A stretch of 64,000 nt of DNA, from NCBI GenBank assembly GCA_009363875.1, contig CM018691.1:121645404-121709403 (forward strand). Reading direction: 5' to 3'. Position 1 is the stretch's first letter; each line of letters opens with the position of its first letter. Made by a program: the position numbers and the translations under genes. This document shows, in pieces, positions 13,101 through 23,661 of the stretch. A model generated the notes under the pieces. That model was not told where the DNA came from, made no database searches, and worked only from the letters and a program-made list of their open reading frames with translations. This DNA comes from Mikania micrantha (lineage: Eukaryota > Streptophyta > Magnoliopsida > Asterales > Asteraceae).

Positions 13101-13249
13101 TTCCTTTTGGCCGGTACCTGTACATGTGTGGAAGAAGAGGTGGATGTGGGTTCACCAAGGATGGGTGTTCCTCAGTGTCATCCATTTGTCTAGCATCAGT
13201 GTTAAATCTACTGAACACCTGTTTGTCAATGCTCTTGATAGTAGAAAGA
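10151..13249 (-). pseudogene. Third ORF of copia C, downstream two thirds (function unknown)
   Basis: This continues the frame that starts at 30692, with solo LTR X between the halves. Removing X and one GGAGC copy joins the halves in frame (…YIAP/LSTIK…). Readable parts are a basic patch (KRKPSTKASKPKKPKK, about 13050-13100, in the frame after a shift near 13140) and a Ser/Pro/Gln-rich stretch with heptad-like segments (12260-13009). A strongly charged coiled-coil-like stretch rich in Gln, Lys and Glu follows (11700-11906). Next come a Lys/Glu segment (10996-11430) and a conserved-looking C-terminal part with RWFYDP and NWDEILTL blocks ending at TAA 10151. Several stops and frameshifts break it (near 13140, 12260, 12075, 11947, 11460, 11040, 10820 and 10610). 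It is not a known enzyme and shows no clear membrane segment. A second copy of its last 590 bp is at 38678-39267. The position after pol matches env-like or additional ORFs of Sirevirus-type elements. Confidence 0.75.
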
Positions 13250-13859
13250 GGAGCTGTGACAATCCGGCATTTCGGATTAACCCCGTTAATAAGAAACTAA
13301 CAGAAATGATACGAAATCAAACTAGAAGGATTAAATCTGAACAAAATAAGTTTGTAAAACATTTAATTTATAAGAACAAATGTTAAAATTATATGGGATG
13401 TTCAATTTTGACTATTAAAGTCAAAATTTGAGTTGTTTATAGAATGGAAATTTGAAATTCATAGTAAAAAGTAGTTATGAATCGAATTAGTCAATTAACT
13501 AACTCTCATTGATGATTATCAAACGTTATTATCAGTTACTAACCTATTAATCATCGAATTGAAATCAATTAAAGCTCTCAAAGTCGAAACAGTTACTAAT
13601 TTGTATCAAAATCGTATAACCCGAACATAATTCACACAATTGCACATTCCTAAACACAAATCGGCATACTTAGGGTATTTTACACACAACAATTCGATCT
13701 CAAGAACTCTGGATTGAAGAAAACGATTGAGAGTCGGCCGAAACTCAAGTCCCAAGTCAATCTCTATCCATTTGACATCAAATCAGGTAAATGATCGCTC
13801 CTGCACAACCTAAATGGGCCGACTAAGCATAGCCATATTCTTAGTTCGTATACAAACAT

Positions 13860-14640
13860 CGAATTTTTATGAATCCTAAGTCTAGGGTTCATCATCTATA
13901 ACGATTTGGGGGTTTTCTTACAAACGAATTCAAAAACCCAATTAAATTGTATACATAGTTTCGTATTAATATGGTAAATGAAATCCCCATATCAATTTCA
14001 TATAACATTAATGAATTGACCAAGTTCAAATTCTAGGGTTTTTCGGTTTGGAGGATTTGGGGTTTTCAACACAAACGAATGTCATAATCAAATTAATATA
14101 CATAGAGAGTTTCAGAAGATCCCGATTAAGAATAACCCTATACTAATTTTGTGAAACAAAAACGAATTATATGAATTTCATTTCTAGGATTCTTGGATAA
14201 GAACGAATTGGGGATTTTGATAAAAATGAATTCAAAAATCAAATTAATTGTTATCCTCAGTTTCAGAAACTTCCGATTAACATAAACCCTATGTTAATTG
14301 TAACAAACAACAACGAATTGTTAGATTTTGAGTTCTAGGGTTCTTCATGAAAAACCATTTGGGGGTTTCGATTCAAATGGATTCACAAATAAAATTAAAC
14401 TATATAGGGAGCTTCGGAATAACCTGTTAAATGATAACCCTATGACAATTTCATCTGATTATATCGAATGGCATAATTTCGAATTCTAGGGTTCTTTGTT
14501 GAGAATGATTTGGGGATTTGTATATAAACGAACTTGGTTTTTGAATTAAACAACACTGATAGTTTCGAAATATCTTATGTAACATAAACCCTATGATTTA
14601 TAACGAATTTGAAGGATTTAATCAAAGAACATGGTTTTGG
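13860..14640 (+). repeat. 151-bp tandem repeat in LTR X, about five copies
   Basis: The word CTAGG(G/A)TT starts at 13882, 14033, 14184, 14335 and 14486, exactly 151 bp apart each time. Each unit also has a GATTTGGGGNTTT block, an AAACGAATTC block, a TTTCGNAA block and an AACCCTATG block. The units differ by many substitutions but keep length, so the array is old. The same period (150-151) is seen inverted in X2 at 60690-61160. Confidence 0.9.
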
Positions 14641-14882
14641 GTTTAAACTCGATTTTGGAGTTATAAAACCCTAAGAATTCGATGAAATAAAGCAATTAGA
14701 AAAACATGTGAATTCGTTTGGATCTCTGGAACTATAACCCTATGGTTCTGAGCTCAATCGGGATTGAATTGTGAGCTAATTTGAGTTCTATGTGTTCGGT
14801 TGAAAGAAAATCAAAGAAACCCCAAGTGAGTCTTCATTAAAACTATTTAAAACCAAAACCAATTGCAAATGCTGAAGCAGAA

Positions 14883-14942
14883 CAACTGGTTGGGCGTGTG
14901 TGTTGGTCCAGGAGGTCAGGGGTTCGAACCCTGCCTCTGACA
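14883..14942 (+). other. tRNA 3'-half-like hairpin in LTR X
   Basis: AGGTC, as in a tRNA variable loop, is followed by a T-arm-like CAGGGGTTCGAACCCTG and then by CCTCTG, which pairs with CAG(G)AGG upstream. The X2 copy keeps the pairing with different bases. No complete cloverleaf is seen, so it is probably a tRNA-derived relic or a structural element of the LTR. Confidence 0.5.
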
Positions 14943-15768
14943 GTTTTTGAAATTAAAACTAATTTTGGTTTTTAAAACATAACTTCTTCGTTTTAAGTCC
15001 GTTTTAACTCGTTCAAGTTGCGTTGCAACCGAAACGGAATTTTGAACAAAATGAAATGATAAAATTCACATTTTTAACCGGAAACATAATCGCGTATAAG
15101 TACGCGTGTTTTAAAGAAATCGTATTTACTTATACGATTTAAATAAACGAACTCAAAGTTGTACGTACTTTGTATGTGTCACACCCCTGCGCCGCGTGCG
15201 GAATCCACGGCGCGGTGACGTATGAACAGTTGATTCATGCACAAGTATTGAATAAGAACAACCACAATGGATTACTATGTTTCATAATGTTAAGACAACT
15301 GTTTAGTTACAGACAACTATCTACCAAAATAAAGACAACTATAGACCCAAAATATAGTTACAAAAGAAGACTTCAAACAAGACAATCAAACAATTAGGAT
15401 TTAGTGAGTTTCTATTCCATCCTAGCATGTTTCTTCATCTTGTTCTATCTTAGAATGGTCTCCTTAGTTGTCCCTGAGAATGTCTTAAACCTGATTACCT
15501 GAAACACGTGAAAAGTAACTGTCAACTACAGACGTAGTTGGTGAGAACAATAGGTTTAAGCATTTGTAAACATGAGTATATGATATAAGACATAGGTAAG
15601 TTAAAGCATCATAAGATTCACACGGATGAGCTGTAACCCAAACTAACATCAAGTAAGAAAATGAGTGTAAACAGTCCAATCACTGTTCGCACGACAACCA
15701 ATAATATCAAGTCCCAAACCACGTTTGGAGTTAGATAATACGTCAGCAGTTTTGATAACCATATGACA

Positions 15769-15895
15769 CCAGACCTGCAGTTGGCTTTTAAAAGCAAATT
15801 TAAAAGCCAACTCCATCCTGGATAAGAAAACAATGACACCAGACCTGCAGTTAGCTTTTAAAACAAATTTAAAAGCTAACTCCATCCTGGATAAG
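15769..15895 (-). repeat. Tandem duplicate carrying two matched hairpins
   Basis: A segment of about 70 bp (ACACCAGACCTGCAG...CTCCATCCTGGATAAG) is duplicated. Each copy holds a perfect 13-bp stem: GTTGGCTTTTAAA with TTTAAAAGCCAAC at 15780-15811, and GTTAGCTTTTAAA with TTTAAAAGCTAAC at 15850-15880. The one changed base is compensated on the other arm. The same pair recurs in the 5' LTR at 25995-26095. Confidence 0.85.
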
Positions 15896-16109
15896 AAACA
15901 ATGTGTCCGCTTTCCCTTGTTGTGATCACCCAGTACTAACGCTAATGAATGTGATACTTGATGGGTTTATAAGTTTGTTTACAACAATGGACACCATGTT
16001 TATGAATCTTACTTTAACCGGATGTGTTAATGTCTTATTGAAAACCTGGATTTAACTCCACGAGTTGAATCCTTTGTTTATGTAACATGAAAATGAATCC
16101 CTTGATTTG

Positions 16110-16235
16110 ATTACCATGATGTGAACCATATGATTTGAATACCATGAAATGAACCATTTGATTTGAATACCACAAAATGAACCACTTGATTTGAATACCA
16201 CAAAATGAACCACTTGCTTTGAATACCATGATATA
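16110..16235 (-). repeat. 28-bp tandem repeat in the LTR of A
   Basis: The unit TTTGAATACCACAAAATGAA plus CCACTTGA repeats with starts at about 16161, 16189 and 16217, with two more diverged copies upstream. The 5' LTR copy is at about 26325-26450. Confidence 0.85.
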
Positions 16236-17279
16236 ATGACCTTGTGTAACAACAAGGTTTTTAACAAAAGAAAGAGTTTATGAAATCATTTATTTAAAAA
16301 TGTTTATCCTTCAAAAGAACATTTGAGTAAAACTGTTATAAAACATTTCAAGAAAACATTATAAAATCCTTTTTAGTAATAAGGGTTTAATAGTAAATAA
16401 TTCCTTTAAAACAGTTGACAATTTCCTTAAACAGTTGAAGAATCACTTGGGTTCATAGGATAAACCTGTAATGTTTATGAATACACATAAACTGTGCAAT
16501 GAAACAAGATTGAAATAGCGGTTTTTGATCACGTGTTCCACCCCAAAACAGTTATAAAACAGTAAAAGAGGGGCTAAAGTTCTCACCTGTCTGCAGTAGA
16601 CTCTGAACTAAAACAGATAGCAAGTAGCAAACAGGACTTCTAATTGTTTCCTATAACATTGTAATCATACATAAGATATAGGATTTATAATTGTATAGAC
16701 TTTGATTCATTGATTGACTTGTGTTCACTTGAACTTGTTAAACTTGATTACTTGATTGATCATGGGTTCAAGAAACTTGTGAAATGTTCTTTTGTATGAT
16801 AACTTGTTTGTGTGCCACATATGTTTAAGTGTTTGATAAACCATTTGATAACATGAGTTGTGAAAAGCTGTTCCAATTGTTTTAAGTCTTGTGATTGTGA
16901 ATTGATCTTCATGATTATTGTTAAGTTTCTCACTTAACCCATTTATGATCAATTCACAATTGTCATAGTCGAGGGTCTCACATTGGGCCTTAAGCCCATG
17001 AAACCATGATGGTCCTTAAACCGAGTCCATGGGCCAATTAGGTTAATGGTGAGCCTAATGGGCTTGGATCAGGCCTAAGAATTTAATTGGGTCCACTAAT
17101 GTGTATGTAACCCACACAAGTTTCCAAGACAATATCGGGCCAATTAAACCATAATGGGCCAATTTAACCCTATTGTGCTTAGTTGAAACCTATGGGCCAA
17201 GTGCTAATGAAATTGGGCCTTGAAGAACCGGATTGGGCCTAATGGGTTTGGGCTGCCACCTTAGGCAGCGAACCCTCTA

Positions 17280-17830
17280 CTTTCCCTCTCAAGGTTCGGC
17301 TATGATGAGTCCATAGTTAGCCTACTAGATCCACGAACCATGCAGAGGTTCGGCTCTTTGATGTGAGGTGTGGGTTCGTTCCTAGGTTCCAAGGCTCGGC
17401 AATAATAACAGAACCATGTAGGGTTCGTCAATATAGGGTTCATGTAGGCTTCCTATAGTTCGGCATGCATGATGGTTCATTTGATTCGTCCTAGGTTCGC
17501 CAGGATCTAAGGTTCGTCGACCATAACCATCAAAGGGTTCGCTTGATCATGCCACGAACCACGCAGGGTTCGTGGCCTATCCAAGGTTCGTGAAGGCTCG
17601 TGACTGATCCAGGAGGGTTCGGCTGTGCTTACACGAACCATGCAAGGTTCGTGAAATTCCTCAAGGTTCGTTGATGGCGACTAGGGTTCGTGGAATGCAA
17701 GGAGGCTCGGCACAGGCTCGTGGGAACCTTCTGGGTTCGGCTGATAACCCCACGAACCATGCAGGGTTCGCCATTCAAAGGAAAGTTCGGCCGTAGGGTT
17801 GATCAGGGTTCGGCCGCCGAACCTGTTACC
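17280..17830 (-). repeat. GGTTCG word cluster with short hairpins
   Basis: About seventeen GGTTCG(G/T/C) words and about seven CGAACC words lie at irregular spacing in 550 bp. Several pair as CGAACC-ATGCAG-GGTTCG hairpins. One at 17551-17576 has a perfect 10-bp stem (GCCACGAACC / GGTTCGTGGC), and one at 17632-17653 has 8 bp. The 5' LTR has the same cluster at 27493-28044, and the LTR of B has a similar one at 54570-54950. Confidence 0.85.
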
Positions 17831-18645
17831 AGCTTCATCTCCATCATCGAACAACTGGATCCAGACCTTGATTCATGCTATCCAAGCATCAGGAATTGTT
17901 ACTATGGGTGCGAAAATGGAAGTGGATTGCTAGATTCGGCCGAGGGTCGGGTTTATACAAGAACACACAAGAAAACCCTAATTCCCGAAACTTCCTTGGA
18001 TCATACCTCGTTTTTGGCTGGATGGATCTGCGATATTCTTGTACTTTCGTGTAGAGAACGTTGAGAGCTTCGCTTGGGTTCGAGAATCACCGAAATCCGT
18101 CGAGAAACGAGCGAGATATTCACGTTTGAAGGTCGGTTTTCTAGAGAGAGAGAGGGTGAACGGTTTTGTAGTGAGAGAAAGGGTTGTTGAGGAATTAAAT
18201 GAGGTTTTAAGCCTTGTTCAAGGCTTTTATAGTCCGTGTAGTATTCGGGTCCGTTTCGGTCGCTCGGTTTGCGTTTCCGGAACGTAACGCGTATTTTACG
18301 CGGTTTTAAATTAAAAAGAGTTATTAAACTCATTAAAATGATGAGTTTCAAAATTGTAAAAATATAAAATAATTAATTTAATTATTTTACTCTTCGTGTG
18401 TTGCCGGATCGTTAAACATTCACAATTTACGTGTATACCCGCAATCGCGTACGTTTTCCGATCGTATTAAAATATTTAAAGTCGTTTAATCATAATTATA
18501 AGTTCAACATTCGTATCATTATGGATCGTCACCCATAACTATACTCAGTCTCGCTTACAGATTACGATTTTTGTTGAATTTATTAATTGTTATAATATTC
18601 GTCTCGACACTACGCACTAACACTAACCTGTTACACCGAACGCAG

Positions 18646-18658
18646 TATATATATAGGG
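18646..18658 (-). promoter_or_regulatory. TATA-box module in the 3' LTR of A
   Basis: On the minus strand it reads CCCTATATATATA, about 220 bp inside the LTR start and followed by TTCGGTG-like sequence. It is preceded by the GGTGGGCAGCGAGAGTGAG block that recurs in the leader. The copy that would drive transcription is at 28858-28870 in the 5' LTR. Confidence 0.6.
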
Positions 18659-18879
18659 CTCACTCTCGCTGCCCACCACTGTTTCGATATAACCAGTTAC
18701 TGCTCTTGCCTAGTGTAATCGACTGTAATAAATAATAAATACTTGTTTTCTGATTACTAAGATCCTGTAACACACAAGCACACATTTTGAACATACGAAT
18801 CACATTGATGAACTGAACCATGAATGGACACTGTTCTAACACTGTTTACAACTACATGACTATATGCACAAATGTTACA

Positions 18880-18914
18880 GTCTCCTCTAGTTAAGGGAAT
18901 TTCGTCCCGAAATT
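18880..18914 (-). other. Polypurine tract and post-stop hairpin of A
   Basis: On the minus strand, right after the stop codon, comes AATTTCG-GGA-CGAAATT, a 7-bp perfect stem at 18898-18914. TCCCTTAA and CTAGAGGAGAC follow, and the latter abuts the LTR at 18879 as the polypurine tract. B and X2 have the same arrangement with base changes. Confidence 0.8.
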
Positions 18915-21900
18915 AACTAGCCGAAGGTACTGTAAAAAGATGAGGGTACTTAAGCTTCATCTGGTCTTCACGTTCCCAGGTGAACTCAGCACCGCGTTTG
19001 CCCTCCCATCGCACTTTCACGATCGGGATACGGCTGCGTTTAAGTTTCTTGACCCCATGATCCATGATCTCAACTGGACGTTCTATGAATTGCATGTTAT
19101 TCTGAATCTGTATGTCTTCCAGTGGAATCTGAACATCATGATCCGCCAAGCATTTCTTAAGATTTGATACATGAAAAGTATCATGAACATTGCTTAGCTC
19201 CACTGGAAGTTTGAGTTTGTAGGCTACGGGACCAATCCGTTCCAGGATCTCAAAAGGTCCAACGTACCTTGGTGCAAGTTTCCCTTTCTTCCCGAATCGG
19301 ACAACGCCTTTCCAGGGAGAAACTTTGAGTAAGACTCGGTCACCGACTTGAAACTCAAGCGGTTTCCGACGTCGATCAGCATAACTCTTCTGCCGATCTC
19401 GTGCGGCCTTAAGCCGTGACTGAATGATTGTGATCTTGTCTGATGTTTCCTGAATGAGTTCTGGTCCTACGACCTGTGAGTCACCAATCTCGGTCCAACA
19501 GACCGGTGATCGGCACTTTCTACCATATAGAGCTTCGAATGGTGCACATTGAATGCTCGTATGATAGCTATTGTTATATGAAAACTCAATGAGTGGGAGA
19601 TGAGTGTCCCAACTTCCACCGAAGTCAATGACACAAGAACGGAGCATGTCCTCAAGTGTTTGGATAGTCCTCTCACTTTGGCCGTCGGTTTGGGGATGAT
19701 ACGCCGTGCTAAGATTAACACGCGTTCCCAAAGCCTTTTGCAATGATTGCCAAAAGCGAGAAGTGAAGCGACTATCACGATCAGATATGATTGATGTTGG
19801 AGTACCATGACGTGCAATGATTTCGTTGATGTACAATGTGGATAACTTCTCCATCTTGTAATCCTCTCGGATTGGGAGAAAATGAGCAGATTTGGTGAGT
19901 CGGTCAACGATCACCCAAATCGAATCGAAACCTCTCGGAGTTCTCGGCAACTTCGTTATGAAATCCATGGAAATTTGTTCCCATTTCCATTGAGGAATTT
20001 CAGGTTGCTGCAGAAGTCCCGAAGGCTTTTGATGTTCTGCTTTGACCTTTGAACAAGTAAGACATTTTCCCACGTACAGTGCTATGTCTTTCTTCATTCC
20101 CGGCCACCAGTAAGATGTCCTCAAGTCCTGATACATCTTGTCGGCTCCAGGATGAACTGAGTATCGCGACTTATGAGCCTCATCACAGATGAGTGTGCGC
20201 AATTCTTCAGACTTTGGAATCCAAATGCGGCCGTTGAGATATAACAACCCATCAGCTCGAGGTTCTAGTTTCTTCTCAATACCACAATCCAAGTCTGTCT
20301 TGAGTTGATTATCTGTTACTACTTGTTGTTGTGCAATACGAATCAAGTCTTTCAAGTTTGGCTGTGTGTTGATCTCCATGGCTCTTACACGAATCGGTTT
20401 GACTGGTTCCTTGCGACTAAGAGCATCCGCCACCACATTGGCTTTACCCGGATGGTAACGAATCTCGCAGTCGTAATCAGTTAGAAGCTCAACCCAACGT
20501 CGTTGTCTCATGTTGAGTTCTTTCTGATTGACAATGTGTTGCAGGCTCTTGTGATCCGTATAGATGACACATTTAGTACCGTACAGGTAGTGTCTCCAAA
20601 TCTTCAATGCAAAGACCACAACCCCTAACTCAAGGTCATGAGTAGTGTAATTCTTCTCGTGAACCTTAAGTTGTCTTGAAGCATAAGCAATGACCTTGTC
20701 CCGTTGCATAAGTACACAACCGAGACCAAGGTTTGAAGCATCACAGTAGACAATGAAATCATCACTGCCTTCTGGAAGACTAAGGATAGGGGAATTGCAT
20801 AACTTCTGTTTAAGAAGTTGAAATGCATCTTCTTGTTTCTGTCCCCATATAAATGCTTGACTTTTCTGAGTCAATGTAGTGAGTGGCAAGGCAATCTTAG
20901 AGAAATTTGCAATAAATCTCCTATAATAACCTGCCAGACCCAGAAATGAACGAATTTCTGTTGGAGTAGATGGAGTAGTCCAGTTCTTAATCGCCTCAAT
21001 CTTCGCCGGATCTACATGTATCCCATCTTTGTTTATGACATGTCCTAAGAAGTGAACCTCCTTTAGCCAAAATTCACACTTTGAGAATTTAGCATAAAGT
21101 TGTTCCTCTCTTAGTAGTTCCAAGACTTTCTTCAAATGATCCTCATGTTCTCGTTCTGACTTGGAATAAATCAGTATATCGTCAATAAAGACGATAACAA
21201 ACTGATCCAAGTAAGGCCTACAGACTCGATTCATCAAGTCCATGAACACTGCAGGTGCATTGGTCAGCCCAAATGGCATAACCACAAACTCATAGTGTCC
21301 ATATCGAGTCCTAAAGGCAGTCTTTGGTATATCCTCATCATTTACTCGTAACTGATGATACCCAGATCGTAAATCAATCTTAGAGAAACAAGTTGCTCCC
21401 TGTAATTGATCAAACAAATCATCGATCCTAGGTAGAGGATATCTATTCTTGATTGTTAACTTGTTCAGCTCACGATAATCGATACACATGCGAAACGAAC
21501 CGTCTTTCTTTTTGACAAAGAGAACCGGAGCTCCCCATGGAGAGAAACTCGGTCTTATGAAACCTTTGTCTAAAAGTTCTTGAAGCTGACTAGACAGTTC
21601 TTGCATCTCCGACGGTGCTAATCGATACGGTGATTTCGCCACCGGATTTGCTCCAGGGACGAGATCAATTCTAAACTCCACTTGCCGGACTGGTGGTAGT
21701 CCAGGCAAGTCTTCTGGAAATACATCTGAAAAATCTTTGATGACCGGTACGTCTCCGACTGCTTTCTTGTCAGGTTTCTTTTCCACCACGTGAGCTAAGA
21801 ATGCATAATATTTCTTCTTCAAATACTTCCTCGCCTTGATGCACGATACAATCTTCAATCCGCGGCAGGGTTTCTCACCGTAGACTATCATCGTTTCGCC

Positions 21901-23463
21901 AGACGGTAGGGGAATCCGAATGAGTTTCTCCGTGCATACGATCTCAGCATTATTCTTAGATAACCAATCCATTCCTACTACTACTTCAAAACTTCCGAGG
22001 GTCATAGGAATGAGATCGATAGAGAAAAGATGGTCATTTAATCTTAGCTCACAAGCATTAATGATGGAATCTACAACTATGGTTTTACCATTCGCTACTT
22101 CTACAGTATAGGGAGCAGTAAGTGTGGATAGTTGCATATTAAGAACAGAAGCAGTATGAGCAGAGATAAAGCTTTTATCAGCACCAGTATCAAATATGAT
22201 AGGAACATAGTGATCATTGATAAGAAATGTACCCGTGATGACTGCCGGCTCTTCACGTGCTTCAGCAGTTCCAATCACAAAAGCACGAGCGGCAGCAGTA
22301 TTGTTGTTGAGTTTCGGACACCGATTTCTGAAGTGTCCCTCTGCCCCACAATTGTAACAAGCTCTTCCACCTGTAGCAGCAGAAGCTGTGGCAGCAGTTG
22401 TTGTAGCAATAAGATGAGCAGATCGACAAGTCGTTGCAAAGTGTCCCATACGCCCACACTTGTGACACTTCTTGCATGGAGTATTGGGCAGGTGATGATA
22501 CTGGCATTTGGTGCAGAGTGGAAACGGGCCAGTGTACTGCTTTCTGACATTAGCAGGTTGTGGCATAATAGTGAGGGGAGTAGCATGAGTAGGTGCAGCC
22601 GCAGTCAACGCTGCAAAGTTCTTGATTGTCTTTTGTTTCTTCTTCTTGGGATGGTGCTGTTCAGGCTTCTTGCCTTCTTCAATCTGTGCTCTCTTGAATC
22701 CCTTTCGGGTGAGCACCCCAGATTTCACATACTCTTCAGTAAGAGTAGCACCCAGTTGTATCGCAGCTTCCAAAGTAGTGGGGTTGTTCCCCATAACAGT
22801 TCCTCTAACCACTAGAGGCAAGCCTTCGATGTATTTCTCTATCCTGCGGGATAGAGGAGTAACCAAATGTGGTACCAAAATGCACAACTCATGGAAACGA
22901 GTTGTATACTTGGCACTTTCGCCACTATCCTGCACCAGATTCCACATCTCCACTTCCAGTTTCTTTAGCTCGTGACGTGGACAAAACTTTTCCACCAGTA
23001 AGTTCTTAAATCCATCCCATGGTAAGGCTAGAGCGACCTCACGTCCCCTGGTGTTCTTCTCAGAGTTCCACCAGGTGAGCGCTCCCTTATGAAAAGCACT
23101 TGAGGCCATCTTGACCTTCAGATTTTCAGGACATCCAGTGAAGTCGAGAATGTCTTCGATGCTTTCCAGCCACTGCAGTAGGCCGGTAGCTCCCTCAGTA
23201 CCAGAGTACTTGGGGGGTTTAGCATCGTTGAACTGCTTAAAAGTAAAGTTAGCAGTTCCAACGTTAGTGGCATTGGAGTTGTGTGCGGAATCACTGGTAC
23301 TTCCCCGAAGATTCTGGGTAATATCAGTGACCATACCCGGGATCACATCCCTCATGTGAACAGCGATAGCTCGAGCAATCTTGTTAATTTCATCATCATT
23401 ACCGCTTGTCGAACCCCCAGCATTTGGGTCTCGTCGAGGAGGCATTCTACGAATAGAAGCCAC
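18913..23463 (-). CDS. Gag-pol polyprotein of gypsy element A (intact, 1516 aa)
   Basis: A single open frame encodes all proteins needed for retrotransposition, from nucleocapsid-like particle to cDNA integration. The retrotransposon gag domain is at about residues 75-240. A Lys-rich patch follows at 273-278, then CCHC knuckles at 333-346 and 369-382. The aspartic protease site DTGA is at 425-428. Reverse transcriptase spans about 590-830 with catalytic FIDD at 759-762. RNase H has Asp908, the HDLELG block and Asp970. Integrase has the zinc-binding H1097/H1104/C1134/C1137 and the catalytic triad D1167, D1228, E1264, with 35 residues between the last two. A chromodomain-like C-terminus (about 1460-1511, IPIVKVRW...FTWE) probably steers insertion into certain chromatin. 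The chosen Met is the first in frame; Met7 is an alternative. All catalytic residues I can check are present. The lineage call (Tekay/Del chromovirus) rests on this domain order and the LTR length. Confidence 0.97.
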   Translation of the reverse strand: MASIRRMPPRRDPNAGGSTSGNDDEINKIARAIAVHMRDVIPGMVTDITQNLRGSTSDSAHNSNATNVGTANFTFKQFNDAKPPKYSGTEGATGLLQWLESIEDILDFTGCPENLKVKMASSAFHKGALTWWNSEKNTRGREVALALPWDGFKNLLVEKFCPRHELKKLEVEMWNLVQDSGESAKYTTRFHELCILVPHLVTPLSRRIEKYIEGLPLVVRGTVMGNNPTTLEAAIQLGATLTEEYVKSGVLTRKGFKRAQIEEGKKPEQHHPKKKKQKTIKNFAALTAAAPTHATPLTIMPQPANVRKQYTGPFPLCTKCQYHHLPNTPCKKCHKCGRMGHFATTCRSAHLIATTTAATASAATGGRACYNCGAEGHFRNRCPKLNNNTAAARAFVIGTAEAREEPAVITGTFLINDHYVPIIFDTGADKSFISAHTASVLNMQLSTLTAPYTVEVANGKTIVVDSIINACELRLNDHLFSIDLIPMTLGSFEVVVGMDWLSKNNAEIVCTEKLIRIPLPSGETMIVYGEKPCRGLKIVSCIKARKYLKKKYYAFLAHVVEKKPDKKAVGDVPVIKDFSDVFPEDLPGLPPVRQVEFRIDLVPGANPVAKSPYRLAPSEMQELSSQLQELLDKGFIRPSFSPWGAPVLFVKKKDGSFRMCIDYRELNKLTIKNRYPLPRIDDLFDQLQGATCFSKIDLRSGYHQLRVNDEDIPKTAFRTRYGHYEFVVMPFGLTNAPAVFMDLMNRVCRPYLDQFVIVFIDDILIYSKSEREHEDHLKKVLELLREEQLYAKFSKCEFWLKEVHFLGHVINKDGIHVDPAKIEAIKNWTTPSTPTEIRSFLGLAGYYRRFIANFSKIALPLTTLTQKSQAFIWGQKQEDAFQLLKQKLCNSPILSLPEGSDDFIVYCDASNLGLGCVLMQRDKVIAYASRQLKVHEKNYTTHDLELGVVVFALKIWRHYLYGTKCVIYTDHKSLQHIVNQKELNMRQRRWVELLTDYDCEIRYHPGKANVVADALSRKEPVKPIRVRAMEINTQPNLKDLIRIAQQQVVTDNQLKTDLDCGIEKKLEPRADGLLYLNGRIWIPKSEELRTLICDEAHKSRYSVHPGADKMYQDLRTSYWWPGMKKDIALYVGKCLTCSKVKAEHQKPSGLLQQPEIPQWKWEQISMDFITKLPRTPRGFDSIWVIVDRLTKSAHFLPIREDYKMEKLSTLYINEIIARHGTPTSIISDRDSRFTSRFWQSLQKALGTRVNLSTAYHPQTDGQSERTIQTLEDMLRSCVIDFGGSWDTHLPLIEFSYNNSYHTSIQCAPFEALYGRKCRSPVCWTEIGDSQVVGPELIQETSDKITIIQSRLKAARDRQKSYADRRRKPLEFQVGDRVLLKVSPWKGVVRFGKKGKLAPRYVGPFEILERIGPVAYKLKLPVELSNVHDTFHVSNLKKCLADHDVQIPLEDIQIQNNMQFIERPVEIMDHGVKKLKRSRIPIVKVRWEGKRGAEFTWEREDQMKLKYPHLFTVPSAS

Positions 23464-23661
23464 AAGCGGGTCAGTAATGAGAATGGATACAATTGATTTT
23501 TCATGATAAGGTCAGTAATATATCCATACTACTAGTATTATCATTCAATTGTAATATGATCCAGTACACGTATAAGTTATCAACTTATTTGTATACTTAT
23601 CATGTGAATATGTACGATGTCTCATGATCTCTCCACCAAACCTACATACTGACACTTTCCC

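Larger units (their letters stand above)
15177..18879 (-). repeat. 3' LTR of gypsy A
   Basis: It is 3703 bp, aligned end to end with 25392-29091. In element orientation it starts TGTAACATTTGTGC beside the polypurine tract and ends GGGGTGTGACA. It contains duplicated 13-bp-stem hairpins (15780-15880), a 28-bp repeat (16110-16235), a GGTTCG word cluster (17280-17830) and a TATA box (18646-18658). Compared with the 5' copy it has two small extra runs, one A near 16310 and one AG unit near 18150. Confidence 0.95.

Noticed and set aside
13860..14640. AACCCTA words taken as interstitial telomere repeats
   Set aside because: They occur once per 151-bp unit rather than in tandem, so they are telo-box-like words within LTR repeats.
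14883..14942. A functional tRNA gene
   Set aside because: Only a T-arm and part of an acceptor-like stem can be drawn; no anticodon arm or D-arm fits at the right spacing.
17690..18064. A 124-codon plus-strand frame in the LTR of A, repeated at 27904-28278
   Set aside because: It lies antisense to the element inside the GGTTCG cluster. Its presence in both LTRs only reflects their identity, and no known motif is visible.
22132..22815. A 227-codon plus-strand frame opposite gag of A
   Set aside because: It is the antisense shadow of the intact gag-pol frame; Ser/Cys-rich composition comes from the opposite-strand codons.
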